Source: Gossypium raimondii (taxonomy: Eukaryota; Streptophyta; Magnoliopsida; Malvales; Malvaceae). From it: a stretch of DNA of 64,000 bases. A model generated the notes under the pieces. It searched no databases and was not told the origin of the DNA. It saw nothing but the letters and a program-made list of their open reading frames with translations. A program made the position numbers and the translations under genes. The DNA is taken from assembly GCF_025698545.1 (NCBI RefSeq), contig NC_068576.1, positions 57,262,094 to 57,326,093 of the forward strand. The letters are read 5' to 3'. Position 1 is the first letter of the stretch. Every line of letters begins with the position of its first letter. Positions 33,787-45,945 of this stretch are shown here, piece after piece.

Positions 33787-34035
33787 GGATAAATATTAAG
33801 CTTATACATTAACTTTGTTTTAATGTGCAATTTGATACACGAAGTTTGATTTTGATTCAACTGTACACATTTAAAGAAATAAAGACATGATGTTAATTTG
33901 ATAATATTATTAGCGATTTGTGAAAATTGAATCAAATCAAGATTCCATATATAAAATTGTAAAAAAATTAATGTCACTGTATGACATTACACATTGAATC
34001 AAATTTAATGTTATTCCTACAAATAAATTAATGTT
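33787..34035. repeat. Dispersed repeat family F10
   Basis: Runs including GATAAATATTAAGCTTATAC, GATTTTGATTCAACTG and TTGATAATATTATTAGCGA recur in diverged form at about 57818-57980. AT-rich with no coding potential. Confidence 0.4.
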
Positions 34036-34429
34036 ATAGTATTGTGAGTTGAACATCCTATATGTGGTGCATGCAAAGTAACAATTTTAGGGCGTGAGAT
34101 GCGATGATTTATAAGTGGCTGTGAATGGAATATTTTTATAGGATTTTTAAACTCCTTAAAATAGAAAATAATATGTATTTTAATTATTATAATAATAACT
34201 ATTTTAATAGGCAGTTTGAGTACTCAAATACCTGCTGAAGATGAGAGGTGAAATTTTAAGAGAGGAAAAAAAAAGCTGATATAAAAGCTGAATGTTTAAA
34301 GCAAAGCATATAACAAAGAAAGCTGACCCTAAGGCCAAAAGAAATGAAAGCAAAAAGGCCTTTTCTTTCCTATCCCATGTTATAGTCATAATTCTATTAA
34401 GCTGCGAAATGAATAAGGACAAAATATCT

Positions 34430-34745
34430 TATATTGTATTTTCTTCTTTCCTAAATTAGTCGTTATATATTAGATCAAAAAGTAAATTAGTCATTCATTA
34501 AAAAGTCTATCCATTTTCACTGTTAAAACTTATCTATATATATTAGTATGAGGTATATATATGTATATCGCATGTAAGTATTTGATTATCTCATCACTCA
34601 CACTAGTTTTTAACAATAAAATAGATAAAATTTTAACCCAAATAATCGATTTACTCTTTAATCTAACGTATCGCAACTAATTTACCTATTTCTAAATATG
34701 TTAAATACAATCTTACTCCTAATATAAAACTTCCATAATACTTTT
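34430..34745. repeat. MITE family F1 upstream of the IDD gene
   Basis: Left arm (TTAGATCAAAAAGTAAATTA), core (TAGTATGAGGTATATATATG) and right arm (TTTACTCTTTAATCTAACGT, ACTTCCATAATACTTTT) are all present. It lies within 300 bases of the IDD start codon, in likely promoter DNA. Confidence 0.65.
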
Positions 34746-35008
34746 CCATATATTACATTTTAAATGAACATGAATATGGAATTTCAATAGGTGAGAAATC
34801 TATTAACCTCTCTCTCTCTCCATATCCTCTATCAGCCTTCCCTTTTTTTATTTTCTTTCCAAACATAGCCTCTTCAATTTTTCAAGAAGAAAAAGGCAAG
34901 ATCAACACCAATTTATTTGCAAAAGAATATATACATCCACACATACATATAGCTTCTTTGGGTTTATCTCAAACAAGAGAAGTTTTTAATCTGCTTCAAC
35001 ACTAACCC

Positions 35009-36943
35009 ATGCTAGCCAACACCTCTTGTTCCTCAATTCCCTCTTCAAAGCCAATCCCATGCTTTGAAAATGGTGATAATAACAACAATAAGAGAAAAAG
35101 AAGACCTGCAGGAACACCAGGTACCATATATATATACATATCATATAAATTATATATACAGTATATTGAATACAATTTACAGTTCTTGGGGGTGGTGGTG
35201 CAGATCCAGATGCTGAAGTGGTTTCACTTTCACCTAAAACACTACTAGAATCAGATCGTTACGTTTGTGAGATCTGTAACCAAGGGTTCCAACGAGACCA
35301 AAACCTACAGATGCACCGGCGACGACATAAGGTTCCATGGAAGTTGCTGAAAAGAGAAACACCGGCGGTGAAGAAAAGGGTGTTCGTTTGTCCCGATCCG
35401 AGCTGTCTCCACCATCAACCTTGCCATGCTTTAGGCGATCTGGTTGGGATCAAGAAACACTTTAGGAGGAAACACAGTAACCATAAACAATGGGTGTGTG
35501 AGAAATGTTCGAAGGGGTATGCGGTTCAATCTGATTATAAGGCTCATCTTAAAACTTGTGGTACCCGTGGCCATTCTTGTGACTGTGGCAGAGTTTTTTC
35601 AAGGTTATTTTTATTTTCTTTTGCCATTCTTTTTCTTGTTAAATCAACAGTGGTTCAGATTCTAGTGTTGCTCTCTATCTTTTCAAAGGATAAAGATTTC
35701 ACCAGTCCCAGACCATGATTAAAATCTTTTCTACACTGTTGACGTAAGAATGAAGAAACATATAAAGCTTTTGATTTTTTTTGACTGATGCAACCTTAAT
35801 ACAGTATTAAGCAGCTGTTTATATACAGTTGGCACATTTCCCGAAGACCACTTTCCCGTTGGACGTGTTGCTGGGAATTAATTAAGCTTCAACACAGTAT
35901 ACCTCCTGATTGGGTAATAGATATAGAGTCGGTATTTGATATCTAATGAATCCATCATTCGAAAGTAACCCTAAATATTACGCAATATATATAGTATGTT
36001 TACAGTAAGGTAGGTTCTTCTATTAGTACTTGTAGCATTTAGTTTTTTACGTTACTTTCATTAGTTTTGTAATAACCTAAATGGTAATGGTTATAAATTG
36101 ATTATTTTTTATAATTAATTATGTACCATGTTTAAAGTTATAAGATTAGTTCAATTCTTAATTCATTAATTAATTTTTTGTAAGTAATATGTAAATATGG
36201 TAATAATATATCTTATTACATAAAATTTTAGAAATAGCAAAATTTAATCTGTAAGAATTTAAAAAAAATTTGATTTCTTATTGACTATCCTTTTTATTTT
36301 TTATAGAGTTGAGAGTTTCATAGAACATCAAGATGCATGCCGTATGGGGCAATCACAGAAAGTGCAGCAGCCACCTAGCTTGTCTCCAACAGCTTCAACC
36401 CCAAGTACTCCATCTAGTGATACCATGTTCTTCAGCCCTACAAAAGATAATCCCACCACCACAAACGGCGGCGACCACCACAATTTGGAGCTTCAACTCT
36501 TAACCACATCCTCAAACCCAACAGAGCCCTTTGTTCCCCATAAAGAAAACCATAACAATACTCATTATTCCACTCAATTACACCTCTCGATCGGCTCATC
36601 CGACGAAAAAATGGAATCGACTGTAACGACTGATACGAGCAAGGTATCGGCGCTCCAGCAATTGAAGATGGCGATGGCGGAGCTAGCTTATGCCGAAGAG
36701 GCGAGAAAACAAGCGAAGAGGCAAGTTGAATTGGCCGAACAAGAGTTCGATAGGGCGAAGAGGATTAGACAAGAAGCACGAGCTGAATTTGAAAAGGCTC
36801 AAGCTTTAAAGGATCGTGCGAACAAGCAAATCGAGACCACCATTGTTCAAATAACTTGCCATGCTTGTAAGCAGCAAGTTCAAGACAGAACACCTGTGGA
36901 AGAGAACTCCATTGTTGTGAGTTACGTTTCATCAGCTATATAA
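35009..36943 (+). CDS. IDD15: INDETERMINATE DOMAIN C2H2 zinc-finger factor, SGR5/IDD15-like
   Basis: A nuclear transcription factor of the IDD family. The SGR5/IDD15 branch acts in shoot gravitropism and auxin-related growth in Arabidopsis (family knowledge). Exons: 35009-35120, 35204-35603 and 36307-36943, giving 382 residues. KRKRR at 28-32 is a likely nuclear localisation signal. The IDD domain follows GTPDPDAEVV: finger 1 C59/C62/H75/H79, finger 2 C100/C105/H123/H128, finger 3 C136/C139/H152/C156 and finger 4 C163/C165/H178/C182. The HKVPWKLLKRE linker and KKRVFVCP are typical of the IDD14/15/16 group rather than of JACKDAW-type IDDs. A long Ala/Glu/Arg-rich coiled coil spans about 285-345, then a CHAC pair at 355-358 and VVSYVSSAI at the end, all as in SGR5. 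Reading through intron 2 gives a finger-only protein (see findings). The exact orthologue within IDD14-16 is inferred. Confidence 0.9.
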
Positions 36944-36979
36944 CGAGTACCGGTTGAAAAAAAGAAGCGATAAAGCAAC

Positions 36980-37350
36980 ATTTGGTGATTGAATTTGGTA
37001 ATTTTTCACTTTGGTCCTTGACTTTTTTGTTAGTTCATATTGGTCTTGAAATTTGGCAACCTTTTTCAGTTTGATCCTTTCTGTTAAGGCATGATGACAT
37101 GGTATTATGAGATTGTTCGACATCATCACCTAAAATTTTTTTTAGTTTTTTAAATTAAATTTTATTTATGATTTTATAGCATTTTCAATATTTTATTTTG
37201 TAATTTTTAGATTTTATATAATATCTTTTAAAAATTCAACTTAAAGAAACCCAAGTTCAGGATCAAATTGGAAAAAAATTGTCAATTTTAGGATTAATGT
37301 GGACAAAAATTTTAAAATTTTGTTAAGTTCAAAGGCTAAATATTGCTTTA
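36980..37350. repeat. Inverted-repeat element after the IDD gene
   Basis: The left arm contains ACTTTGGTCCTTGACTTTTT and TGGTCTTGAAATTTGGCAAC; the right arm contains GTTCAGGATCAAATTGGA and AAGGCTAAATATTGCTTTAT, which pair with them imperfectly. It resembles the outer arms of the element at 15100-16136. Confidence 0.45.
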
Positions 37351-37798
37351 TCCCATATTCAAAGATATCTTATAAAGGTTACTAACAGTAACATATAAAC
37401 CAATCACATTCATATATACATAAACTTTCCTTTGATCTAAGGCTACCTTAGATGTCTATACTCTTTGAACTTTTGAAATTTAATTCTCTAGTTTAGTTCC
37501 AAGAATTTAAACCCTTTCCTTGTTTAATTTAAAATCCAATCATTTGATTTTGAAATCTCATAGAGGCACAAATTCTTAAAATTAAAATTTAAGATTAAAT
37601 TTTAAAAGCTTGAAATGTTAGAGGGATTGGAGTCAGAATTAGACTCTTTCTTTAGCCTTATATGATATTTGCTGATATACCAAGTTGAATGAAAGGATTG
37701 TCGTATGCTGCAATTTGTGTGACGTAAGTTGTTCATTGATTTGGCTAAATGAAAGCTACAAATTATGGGGTGTTGTAGGAAAAGTATTCCTAGGCTTT

Positions 37799-37819
37799 TG
37801 TGTGTGTGTGTGTGTGTGT
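37799..37819. repeat. (TG)n microsatellite
   Basis: About ten consecutive TG units. Confidence 0.9.
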
Positions 37820-37993
37820 ATGAATGTGATGGGAGCATTGAGACAACTTGAAAATGAACCTTCCTTGGCCTCACCTCTGCCTTTTTCTTTTTCTTTTTTT
37901 TGGTTATTTTGGCTTTTCTACTTGGACTCTTTAGGTATCTTCGTAGCTTGAAGGTGTAAGGAAATTAATGGAGTTGTTCTTTCCCTTTGGCAG

Positions 37994-39015
37994 TAAAAAA
38001 ATTATATCATTAAGTACCTTTGGTTTCAATATTTAGTTTGATACTTAAACTTAATTTTAATGTTTAATTTGGTACCTAAACCAAATGGAATAAGGTGGGC
38101 TAGTGAATATTTAACATACGCGTTCTCTACTAAAAAAATATAGGTGCTTAATTGGGACACAAAAAAGTTTAGGTATTAAGTTGAATATTGAAGTCAAACT
38201 CAGGTACTTAATTAATACCAAAAAAAGCCCTCAAGCATCAAATTGAGAAAATTCAAGTACTAAAGTAAACATTAAAGCGAAACTTAGGTAGGTAAAAGTT
38301 TAATAGATGCCCCTATACTAATAATCAAATTGCATTTTGCCCCCTCTACTCAAAAAATAGGCAAATTAGTCATTGTACGTCAGATCAAAAAGAAAACTGG
38401 TCCTTTAGTTAAAAATTTCATCCATTTCTATTGTTAAAAAATTGTTCCCTATAGGTCAACATGAGGTATACGTGACACGCCCCACGTGTCATTGTTTGGT
38501 TATTCTGTCAACCATACTAGTTTTAAATAGTACAAGTGGATGAAATTTTTAATAGAATGAACTAAACTGCTCTTTGGTCTAACATACAAGGATTGATTTG
38601 CTCATTTTTTGAATAGAGGGGGCAAAGTGCAATCTGACTCCTAGTATAGGGACCTCAATTGCACTTTTACCTACCTAAGTTTGGCTTTAATGTTTACTTT
38701 GGTACTAGTTTTTTCAATTAATTGATACTAGAGTCTTTTTCTCTCGATTAAATACTTTTTTGACTTCAATGTTTAATTTAATACCTGAGCTTTTTTTGTG
38801 TCTCACTTAAATACTTATGTTTTTTTTACTTGAGAACACGAGTTAGGCCACATTATTTCATTTGGTATGGTAAATGATATATTAACTTTTTTTTAATGAT
38901 GAAGAGGAAGACCACCTCCATTAGTTTTCTTACATCTTCAAGCTACAAAAGACTCAAGGATCAAATTGAATATTGAAACCAAATTAATGTACTAAATAAT
39001 ATATTATCCCTAAAA
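37994..39015. mobile_element. Palindromic element with an F1 MITE at its centre
   Basis: The outer left arm (about 37994-38287) and outer right arm (about 38676-39015) are inverted copies: left TTTGGTTTCAATATTTAGTT pairs with right AATTGAATATTGAAACCAAA, and left GAAACTTAGGTA pairs with right TACCTAAGTTTGG. A complete F1 element (38288-38675) occupies the centre. Fragments of the outer element occur near 17430 and 60960. Confidence 0.65.
38288..38675. repeat. MITE family F1, best-preserved copy, with G-box
   Basis: It starts GGTAAAAGTTTAATAGATGC and ends CAATTGCACTTTTACC. The arms are about 170 bases and pair closely, as with TTTTGCCCCCTCTACTCAAA against its complement on the right. The core includes CCCACGTGTCATTG with a G-box at 38483-38488. 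It serves as the reference copy for the family in this window. Confidence 0.8.
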
Positions 39016-39507
39016 AAGGCATGCATGTTTTTCAGTGCCAGAGTTTAATAGTTAATGACGGACTCTCAGTCGTCGCTCTCAACGTCCCAACCAAAACTCC
39101 ATTCATTCATTCACTTTCAAATCCCACTATTTATCATAGTGAGGCCCATAGGGCAAAGCAATGCGTTGTTAAGAAGAAGCAAACGCCATTTCTTTTTTTC
39201 ATTCAATGGAGAGGCCATTAGAGCTTTCCGGCTCAGTTGAAAGGACCAAAAAAGAAGAAGAAATAAAAAGAAAACTGGGTCCATCTTGTTGACGTTATCT
39301 TTCACGATTTCAACCAAAACAAAAAGGTGAACTGCAAAGCTAAAGCTGCAACTTTCTAAGGGTCTTTTTCTCCCTCTTTATTTTGCCTTTTTTATTGGAC
39401 AATGTGCTTCTCTTTCGTTTCCATCATGTTGGCACGTTGCTAAGCTTGTCTTTCTTTTTATCTCACTCCTACCAAACAAACAGTTAATATTGATGTATAA
39501 AATTTAG

Positions 39508-40008
39508 GTTGAATAATATTAAATTATTAGTAAATTTATGTCTTAATTATTTAATTTAAAAATTATAAAATAATTATTGAACTATTAGAAATTTTTTATT
39601 TAAGTCACTAGATTGTTAAGTTAAACATTTGGCTAGCAAGTTTTAAGTAACAATTTAACGATCAATACGGTAGATTATTACCCATTGATGAGTAGAAAAA
39701 CATACATTAGATTCAAGCCAATTTAATAATCTCTGTTGGAGATCAAGAAGAAAGCTATTTGAATTTTGACTCGCAAATTTATGACATGTAAAGTTTTTTA
39801 ATGAAAAAAACTGAATTGTAGAAAAAGAAGGGGAAAGATCAGGTGCAAGCAATGCAAATAAAGAAGACTATACAACAATAATTTTAACAGCCTAATGACT
39901 TAAATGAAAACTTTCGAATAGTTTAGTGATCATTTTGTGACTTTTTGAAGTTGAGTTACCAAAATGTAAACTTGTTGATAGTTTAGTGACTTTAGGTGTA
40001 ATTTACCC
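39508..40008. repeat. MULE-like MITE family F2, diverged copy
   Basis: Collinear with 5710-6223, sharing CCATTGATGAGTAGAA, AGCAAGTTTTAAGTAACAAT-type runs, TTGGAGATCAAGAAGAA and a right end of GGTGTAATTTACCC. No exact target duplication remains. Confidence 0.7.
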
Positions 40009-40043
40009 GAAATTAAATTAGTTAATAGTTGATGATATAGTAT

Positions 40044-40418
40044 GATAAAAGTATCATAGATGCTCTTGTACTAAGAGTTAGATTGCATTTTATCCCCTCT
40101 ACTTAAAAGATGAGCAAATTAATCTATATACATTAGATCAAAAGGTAAATTGGTTATTCTCTTAAAAATTTCATCTATTTTCTTGTTAAAAATTTATCCT
40201 TGTATGTTAGAATAAGGCACACGTGACACGTCACATGTAAATATTTGGTTATTTTGTCGACAATGCAAGTTTTTAATAGTAGAACTCGATAAAAATTTTA
40301 ATAGAAAGAACTAATTTGCTCTTTGATCTAAATACAAAGACTAATGTGTCCATTTTTAAGTAAAAAAATAAACTATAATCAAACTCTTAATACAAAGACC
40401 TCTTCTATATTACTTTTA
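40044..40418. repeat. MITE family F1, complete copy
   Basis: It starts GATAAAAGTATCATAGATGC and ends CTATATTACTTTTA. Left arm, core (TAAGGCACACGTGACACGTC) and right arm are all present. Confidence 0.7.
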
Positions 40419-40594
40419 ATATGATTTTGAGGGTGGCTGTGAATGTGATTGGAAACCACAAAAACATGAAATGGAACGTAAAATTGGAGCCAGAGTTGAG
40501 TTTATGTTGGCACAACAACTATTCCTACGTAGGCCTATTAGACCTTAATTCATTTTTCTTCATGTTGCTTTATTTTTTAAAAGATAGGTAAATT

Positions 40595-40760
40595 TTAATA
40601 AATTTTTTAATAATTTCATTATAGATTCTGATAATATTTATTTTTTCAATACAATACCTAGAATTACTCATAGTTCCTCCCCAACCCATAAATAGGAAGA
40701 TAATGTGCTCCAGTGCACTCAAATCCACGTCCTCCTACATTCGCAACAATAATTTTATAT
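40595..40760. repeat. Dispersed repeat family F8, uninterrupted copy
   Basis: Runs CATTATAGATTCTGATAA, ACCCATAAATAGGAAGATAA, GTGCACTCAAATCCACGTCC and TACATTCGCAACAAT are shared with 53690-54330, which carries a hAT-like insertion at the ATTCTGAT-equivalent site, and more weakly with 49890-50020 in GAD intron 1. Confidence 0.6.
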
Positions 40761-41358
40761 AATATTTTTTAAAAATTTCCATATACAAATTCTCATTATT
40801 TTTCTTAAGGTTATTTCGACATTGTATTTAAATTTTACACGAACTTCAATACCCATAATTATCTAAATATTCCTAAAAATAGGAAATAAAATATTTTTCA
40901 CAATATTTAATTTAATTTATTTTAATGAATTATTTAATATTTTAATAGCCCATTTAGAAATTTGGATTTGAATTCACAAATTCTTTTTTTGTTTGTATAT
41001 CAAATAAAAAATAGATTTGGATTTGATAAATCCATCATTAATAAAAATAATTCAAATCTGAATTTTGAATTTTTGAGAATTTACATGATTTATATATTCT
41101 TGACATATTTCTCTTATTATTTTCTAGCTCTACATAATAATAATAACCAATGTTGCTTGATTATAAAAATACAAATATATTCATAATATATATTTTGTTG
41201 TGCATGTAATCTTTTTTCCTTGTCATGATACTTGTATAAATTTCTTTACATTTGTAGTATTTTTTTTTGTAGGTTTTTCTATGTTTATGCATTCGTCACA
41301 CATGCAATATATGATGATATGTCAATAACAATGTTATTAATTTTGTAAATTAAATCAT

Positions 41359-41369
<11 letters not shown>

Positions 41370-41390
<21 letters not shown>

Positions 41391-41391
41391 A
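41370..41391. repeat. (TA)n microsatellite
   Basis: About eleven consecutive TA units downstream of the MYB stop codon. Confidence 0.9.
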
Positions 41392-41686
41392 CTATAAAAA
41401 TTAAAATTCATGTATAACATTTAATTGCATTACACTATATTTGTTGATTCCATGCAAGAAAAGAAAAGAAAAGTAAATACTATTTTGTATAAGCAATATA
41501 TAGAACACATAATCATGCTTATTTTTTTCCATATAAACCCTTGGGCTTTTTCATAAATGGTCTTAAATATGCTATGTCAAATGATGAATGCAATGGCATC
41601 AATATTATCTATCAAAAGTTGGTGTTAGATTTGGTTTTTTTCCCTTACAATGTAAGTTTGATGTAAGTGATGACTGTTTTAGAGAG

Positions 41687-43804
41687 CTATAAGAAATTGA
41701 AGAAGGAAGGCCTAGCCTTTGTGTGGTGTTCCATTAATGGCATTGCTTCTTGTTGATTTACCTCTTCATCGTCTCTCCTACTGTTCTCTGTTACTTCACT
41801 TTTATTATTGGAATCTGTATTTACTTGAAGGAAATCATAGAATTCAATTGCCTCCTTTTTATCTGCAAATCATCCATATAATGTTGATTAATTATTTGGT
41901 AAAACAAATGTAATAAACTGTTCAATCTATCTATATCTAATCTAATATATACTTATATTTAACTTTATGAAATTATGAAATTATTTTTATTTTAAATTAT
42001 AATTAATATTATGATGTTGATATTTTTGTGTTTTCACATTTTTATATCAAATACGTGCTCAGTATCACCTCACATTGCGGATCCATATTGAGTTGATGTC
42101 ACAAGTTAGTCGTATAGAAAATGATTAAAATTTATTTTTTTATATTTTTATGTAAAATTATTATAAAATTTAAATTAAAAATATATCTATAGAGAAAGAA
42201 ACTTCAATCTAGAATATTAAAGTCTCAAGAGAGTCGATTTTGCTATTTTAATTGAAGTTTGATTTATTTTCTACATATTTTTTATAAATATAGCATTACA
42301 CAATATTTTTAATATAATCTAATATAAAAATCAAATTATAAAATAAACCCAATATGATTGTAAGATTGTATTAGTATTTTGTTTAAAAAACAAAATTACA
42401 TCTCTTATTAGTAATCCACCCTTTTTTCATCTTTTAATTGTAAATGATTGTTATATAAAAATAATAACTGTACTATAATTTTTCCAATATTTATTTATTT
42501 TCCATTCTAATTATCTATTTTTGATAGGTAATTAAATAATTCTATCAACATATATTTAAATATTTATTGAAATTATATGAATACGATATTTTGAAAGGGA
42601 ATTGACTCCTTCGAGAAAAGTTTTCGAAGTATATATCGTCTATCATGCAGTCGATCAGGTCTTCCAACAATCGAATGTATTATTTCCAAGTTCCATAGAG
42701 AGCTGTAGGTTGGGGAAAAAATATTGACATGGAAACAATACATTTGATTGTTGATAATACTTCCAAAACTACTCCTAAAGGAACCAACTCACGATTCAAT
42801 CAAAAATTGCAATTAAATATAAATATTAAATACGCACCTTGGGTGGTTGTAACACAATGGTTTGGGTTCAAAGGAGAACAAGTGTTGTGAGGGAACCCTT
42901 GCTTGTATTTATGTAAAAGTGGGAGAAAACCATGACCAGCACCCATCTGTGAGTGATGAAGAGGTTTAGAGGGATTGGTGTGTGACGTTTTGGCATAGAG
43001 ACTCGACCGTTGTCGGCATCTACGTGCCATGATGACATGCCAATGGTTCTTAACAGCGTTATCAGTACGACCGGGAAAAAGCCTAGCGATAACAGCCCAC
43101 CTATTCCCATGGATCCTATGAGCACTCAACAACCGTTCTTCTTCCTCTTCCGTGAAAGGGCTCCGGTTAATCCTCGGATCTAACTGGTTAAACCATCTCA
43201 GCCTACAGCTTTTCCCTGCTAAGACCAATTCATATTATCAAACACCAAAACCGAAACCCTAGCTACACAACAATCATGATATTCTAAAACAAAGTAATCA
43301 TCATTGTATCAATGTGCATACTATTTTTGTTTTGGTATTGGTATATATTGATATTGTCATATTTTATTATACCATTTCGAGTTTACCAATGTTTTTAAAT
43401 ATTTTTCAAACTCATATATAGTTTCTTGAAATATTAAAATGGTTAAAATGAAAATTTTAAAAGTTGATTTAAAAAATAAAATTTGTATCAACTGGTACAA
43501 ATTGGTATTGATCGAAATAAGTTGAAACCCGCCGAAATTTTAATTAGAACGGAATATAGACTATTTGATACCGGTTTAAGACCAAAACAGTACGTATCAA
43601 CCGATACGATTGGTACCAATGTTGTACCGACTACCATGTTATAAAAGGTAATAATAAACTATATACATGATTTAGGGTTTGATTATCACCTGATCTGCCT
43701 TGAAGCTTTTGAGCTATAGCATTCCAATTATGAGGGCCGTAACGTTCCACCGATTCTCGGAGCTTTTCATCTTCGGCAGGCCTCCAATGACCTCGGCTAC
43801 ACAT
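41687..43804 (-). CDS. MYB52: R2R3-MYB transcription factor, MYB52/MYB54-like
   Basis: A DNA-binding regulator of the MYB52/54/56/117 group; MYB52/54 are linked to secondary-wall and pectin programmes in Arabidopsis (family knowledge). Exons on the minus strand: 43804-43690, 43215-42838 and 41862-41687, in phase, giving 222 residues. R2 has W7/W27/W46 and R3 has F59/W78/W97, with the group's GKSCRLRWFNQLDPRIN and GRTDNAVKNHWHVIMARR. Exon 3 lies 975 bases beyond exon 2. It is identified by a TTTGCAG acceptor, correct phase and the MYB52-type motif EFYDFLQVNTDS followed by an acidic NSRRDDEEV run. The protein stops at SFFNFL, where relatives continue with a short Ser-Val-Gly-type tail. An in-frame ATG at 43843 would add 13 residues; MCSRGHW matches family starts better. 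Choosing MYB52 over MYB54 is uncertain. Confidence 0.85.
43216..43689. repeat. TE remnant inside MYB intron 1
   Basis: TTGGTATTGGTATATATTGA on one side pairs loosely with GGTACCAATGTTG and GATACGATTGGTACC runs on the other. Repeated ACCGG and GGTAC motifs suggest an eroded inverted-repeat element of about 300 bases at 43320-43640. Confidence 0.35.
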
Positions 43805-45539
43805 CTGTTGATCTTTTAACTCAATGAAAAACTCAACACCCAAAAAGATGGGAAATAAAAGGGCAGATAGGAGAATAAAGATGGTAGAGGGTGGGCTAAC
43901 AAGACAACAAGTAGATCACATACATGTATGTATATATATATATATTAAGGGGGAAAGTAGAAGAAGGGCAAAGTGATTTTCCGTTAAAGAGTTGGGAGGA
44001 AACAGTGAGTAATCAGGCGATTGATGTAAACGTTTTGGCTAACGAACGCTCTCTCACAACAAAGGTTTTTTTGGAGTAATCAATCAACTTTTTACACACA
44101 CAAAATGGAAAGAGACAGAGACACAAAGAGGTTGCTTGGTGGGCTGAATTTCGTTTGCCTTTCAACGTCCTTCTAAATTTCTAACCTACAACCCTCTACT
44201 TGTAACCCACCTATCTACCATTTCGCCTTTTACATTACATGTTCTCTACACCATAGTTGTTGAAAACCGAACCAAACCGATGATATTAAAAACCAATTGA
44301 TCTATAAGTCGATATAAACCGATAATTGAGTCCGTAATAAAATTGAATTTTTTTTCAATAAATTTATTTAATTAAAACCGAATCGAATATGGAACAGATG
44401 GGGAAATTAGTTGCATACGTATTAATATGATAGCAAGCAGTCGCAGCAAAAAAGTAATGCAAGTGTATATATGTAATGGGGATTTCAGGTTTTTGATAAC
44501 CTTTTCAGACCTAACTAACATTAACAGCTTATTTTATTCTTTTATTGGATAATAACATTAACAACCTAATTAGCTTAAACTGGGATGCGTAGGATTGATG
44601 AATTAAACTGTTTTTTTCTGTTAAACGGCTGCTCTCTCCCCCCCTTTCCTTTATTCTTCTTAGGCACTTGGATTGTCACTAGTCGGGTTTAAGGTATATG
44701 GAAATTAAGATAACAAGTTAATTGAAGCAACAAAACCTATTAACTTTAACGGAGATTCTAAAATATTTAAGATACCATATCCGAGTTTATACATACTTGA
44801 GTTTATTTTCTAAATAAGAATAGGAATAAGATAATGAAGAAGAGAAGCAAGATGAATGAAAATAAGGACATGAAATGAGGAAAAGAATAAAATGTCCCAA
44901 CAATATACAGTTTCATAGATATTATAAGTACAGTTTTGAATTTCTAATTTGTACTACCACCTAATGTGAATTTAGCCGAAATCAAAAGTAGCAGATTCAT
45001 AGATATTATTATATTTTGGTTTTGATTGTTGGCCTAACAATATACAACTTGGGGATATATATCTATATTGCTTGTTTATTAAGTGAAGGAAACCCATCTT
45101 CTATCTTTCGTCTTTTACCCACCAACGAATAAACAGCTACCTTTTTTATTTTTTTTTATTTTATAACATACTCAAACTAAACTTATAAAGCTGTTGGTCT
45201 CATCTAATTTTATACCAACAGCTTCAGCCTTTGGACAGGTTTATTATGTGGTGATTTTTTTATTTTTTACCTACATAATTTATTTAAAAGAAAATCACTC
45301 CTACTAAGATGAGGTGTGATTCCAGAAAACCTTTCCTTTCCAAAAATATCAAGAATAATAAAATATATATTCTGAAAAACGAAAACCATGGGCCGAAGTG
45401 AGAGCCTAAATCCAACCTGAGGGGCCACTTGAGTACAGGTCTACTTGAAAGTGGCAAATAGTCTGTTTAGCCCCAAAGAAATACTGCAACCAGGCCGGTC
45501 AGTTCGGCACTCAATATAATCCCAACATCAACTTAAAAC

Positions 45540-45945
45540 CACCTAATAACCTTCCAACTTTACAAAAAAACCAAATCATTTTGGCCCTCTATTTAATTTT
45601 TTATTTTCTTTTTAGCCCTTAAACTTAAGTTGTTTGTCAAATCACCTCAAATTGTATAAAAGTTAACGCTTGTTAGCTTTGCTGACATAACATTCACGTG
45701 TATACCACGATAACAATTAATTAATTTTTATAATTTAAAAATTCAAAAAATATGAAAACTATTTTAAAAATTATAAAAATTTCTTTTGAAAAATTAATTA
45801 ACTCTAACGAGAGTCAACAAATGTTAATTTTTCTATCCATTTTGGAGTGATTTGACAAATAATGCTACTTCAAGAGCTAAAAAGGTAAAAATTTAAATGG
45901 AAGGCTTTGTAAAGTTGGAGGTTAAAAATTATTATATCATTTAAT
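45540..45945. repeat. Long-TIR MITE family F5, second copy
   Basis: Left CAACTTTACAAAAA and TTTTTAGCCCTTAAACTTAA pair with right AAGAGCTAAAAAGGTAAAAA and GTAAAGTTGGAGG. Internal runs GTTAACGCTTGTTAGC and GTGATTTGACAAATAATGC match 19821-20291. The extreme ends are worn. Confidence 0.65.

Larger units (their letters stand above)
29537..35008. other. Intergenic region between calmodulin and the IDD gene
   Basis: No gene is firmly supported in about 5.5 kb. It holds an F1 half-copy with a G-box (29838-29990), a GGGC-rich remnant (30290-30570), a dispersed repeat (30965-31290), a (TA)n tract (31632-31649), an F10 repeat (33787-34035) and an F1 copy (34430-34745). Two plus-strand open frames (31358-31606 and 32298-32546) have no recognisable domain. 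The stretch at 34800-34990 is CT-rich and probably the IDD 5' UTR. Confidence 0.5.
36944..41686. other. Convergent intergenic region between the IDD and MYB genes, MITE-rich
   Basis: No gene is supported in 4.7 kb. The stretch at 36980-37350 folds as an inverted repeat (TTTGGTCCTTGACTTTTTTG against its diverged complement). A nested MITE pair occupies 37994-39015, an F2 copy 39508-40008, an F1 copy 40044-40418, an F8 repeat 40595-40760 and a (TA)n tract 41370-41391. The frame at 37685-37951 spans a (TG)n run and is not credible as a gene. Confidence 0.5.

Noticed and set aside
43805-43843. Earlier in-frame ATG for the MYB gene
   Set aside because: It adds 13 residues without family support; MCSRGHW at 43804 matches known starts. 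It remains possible as an alternative.
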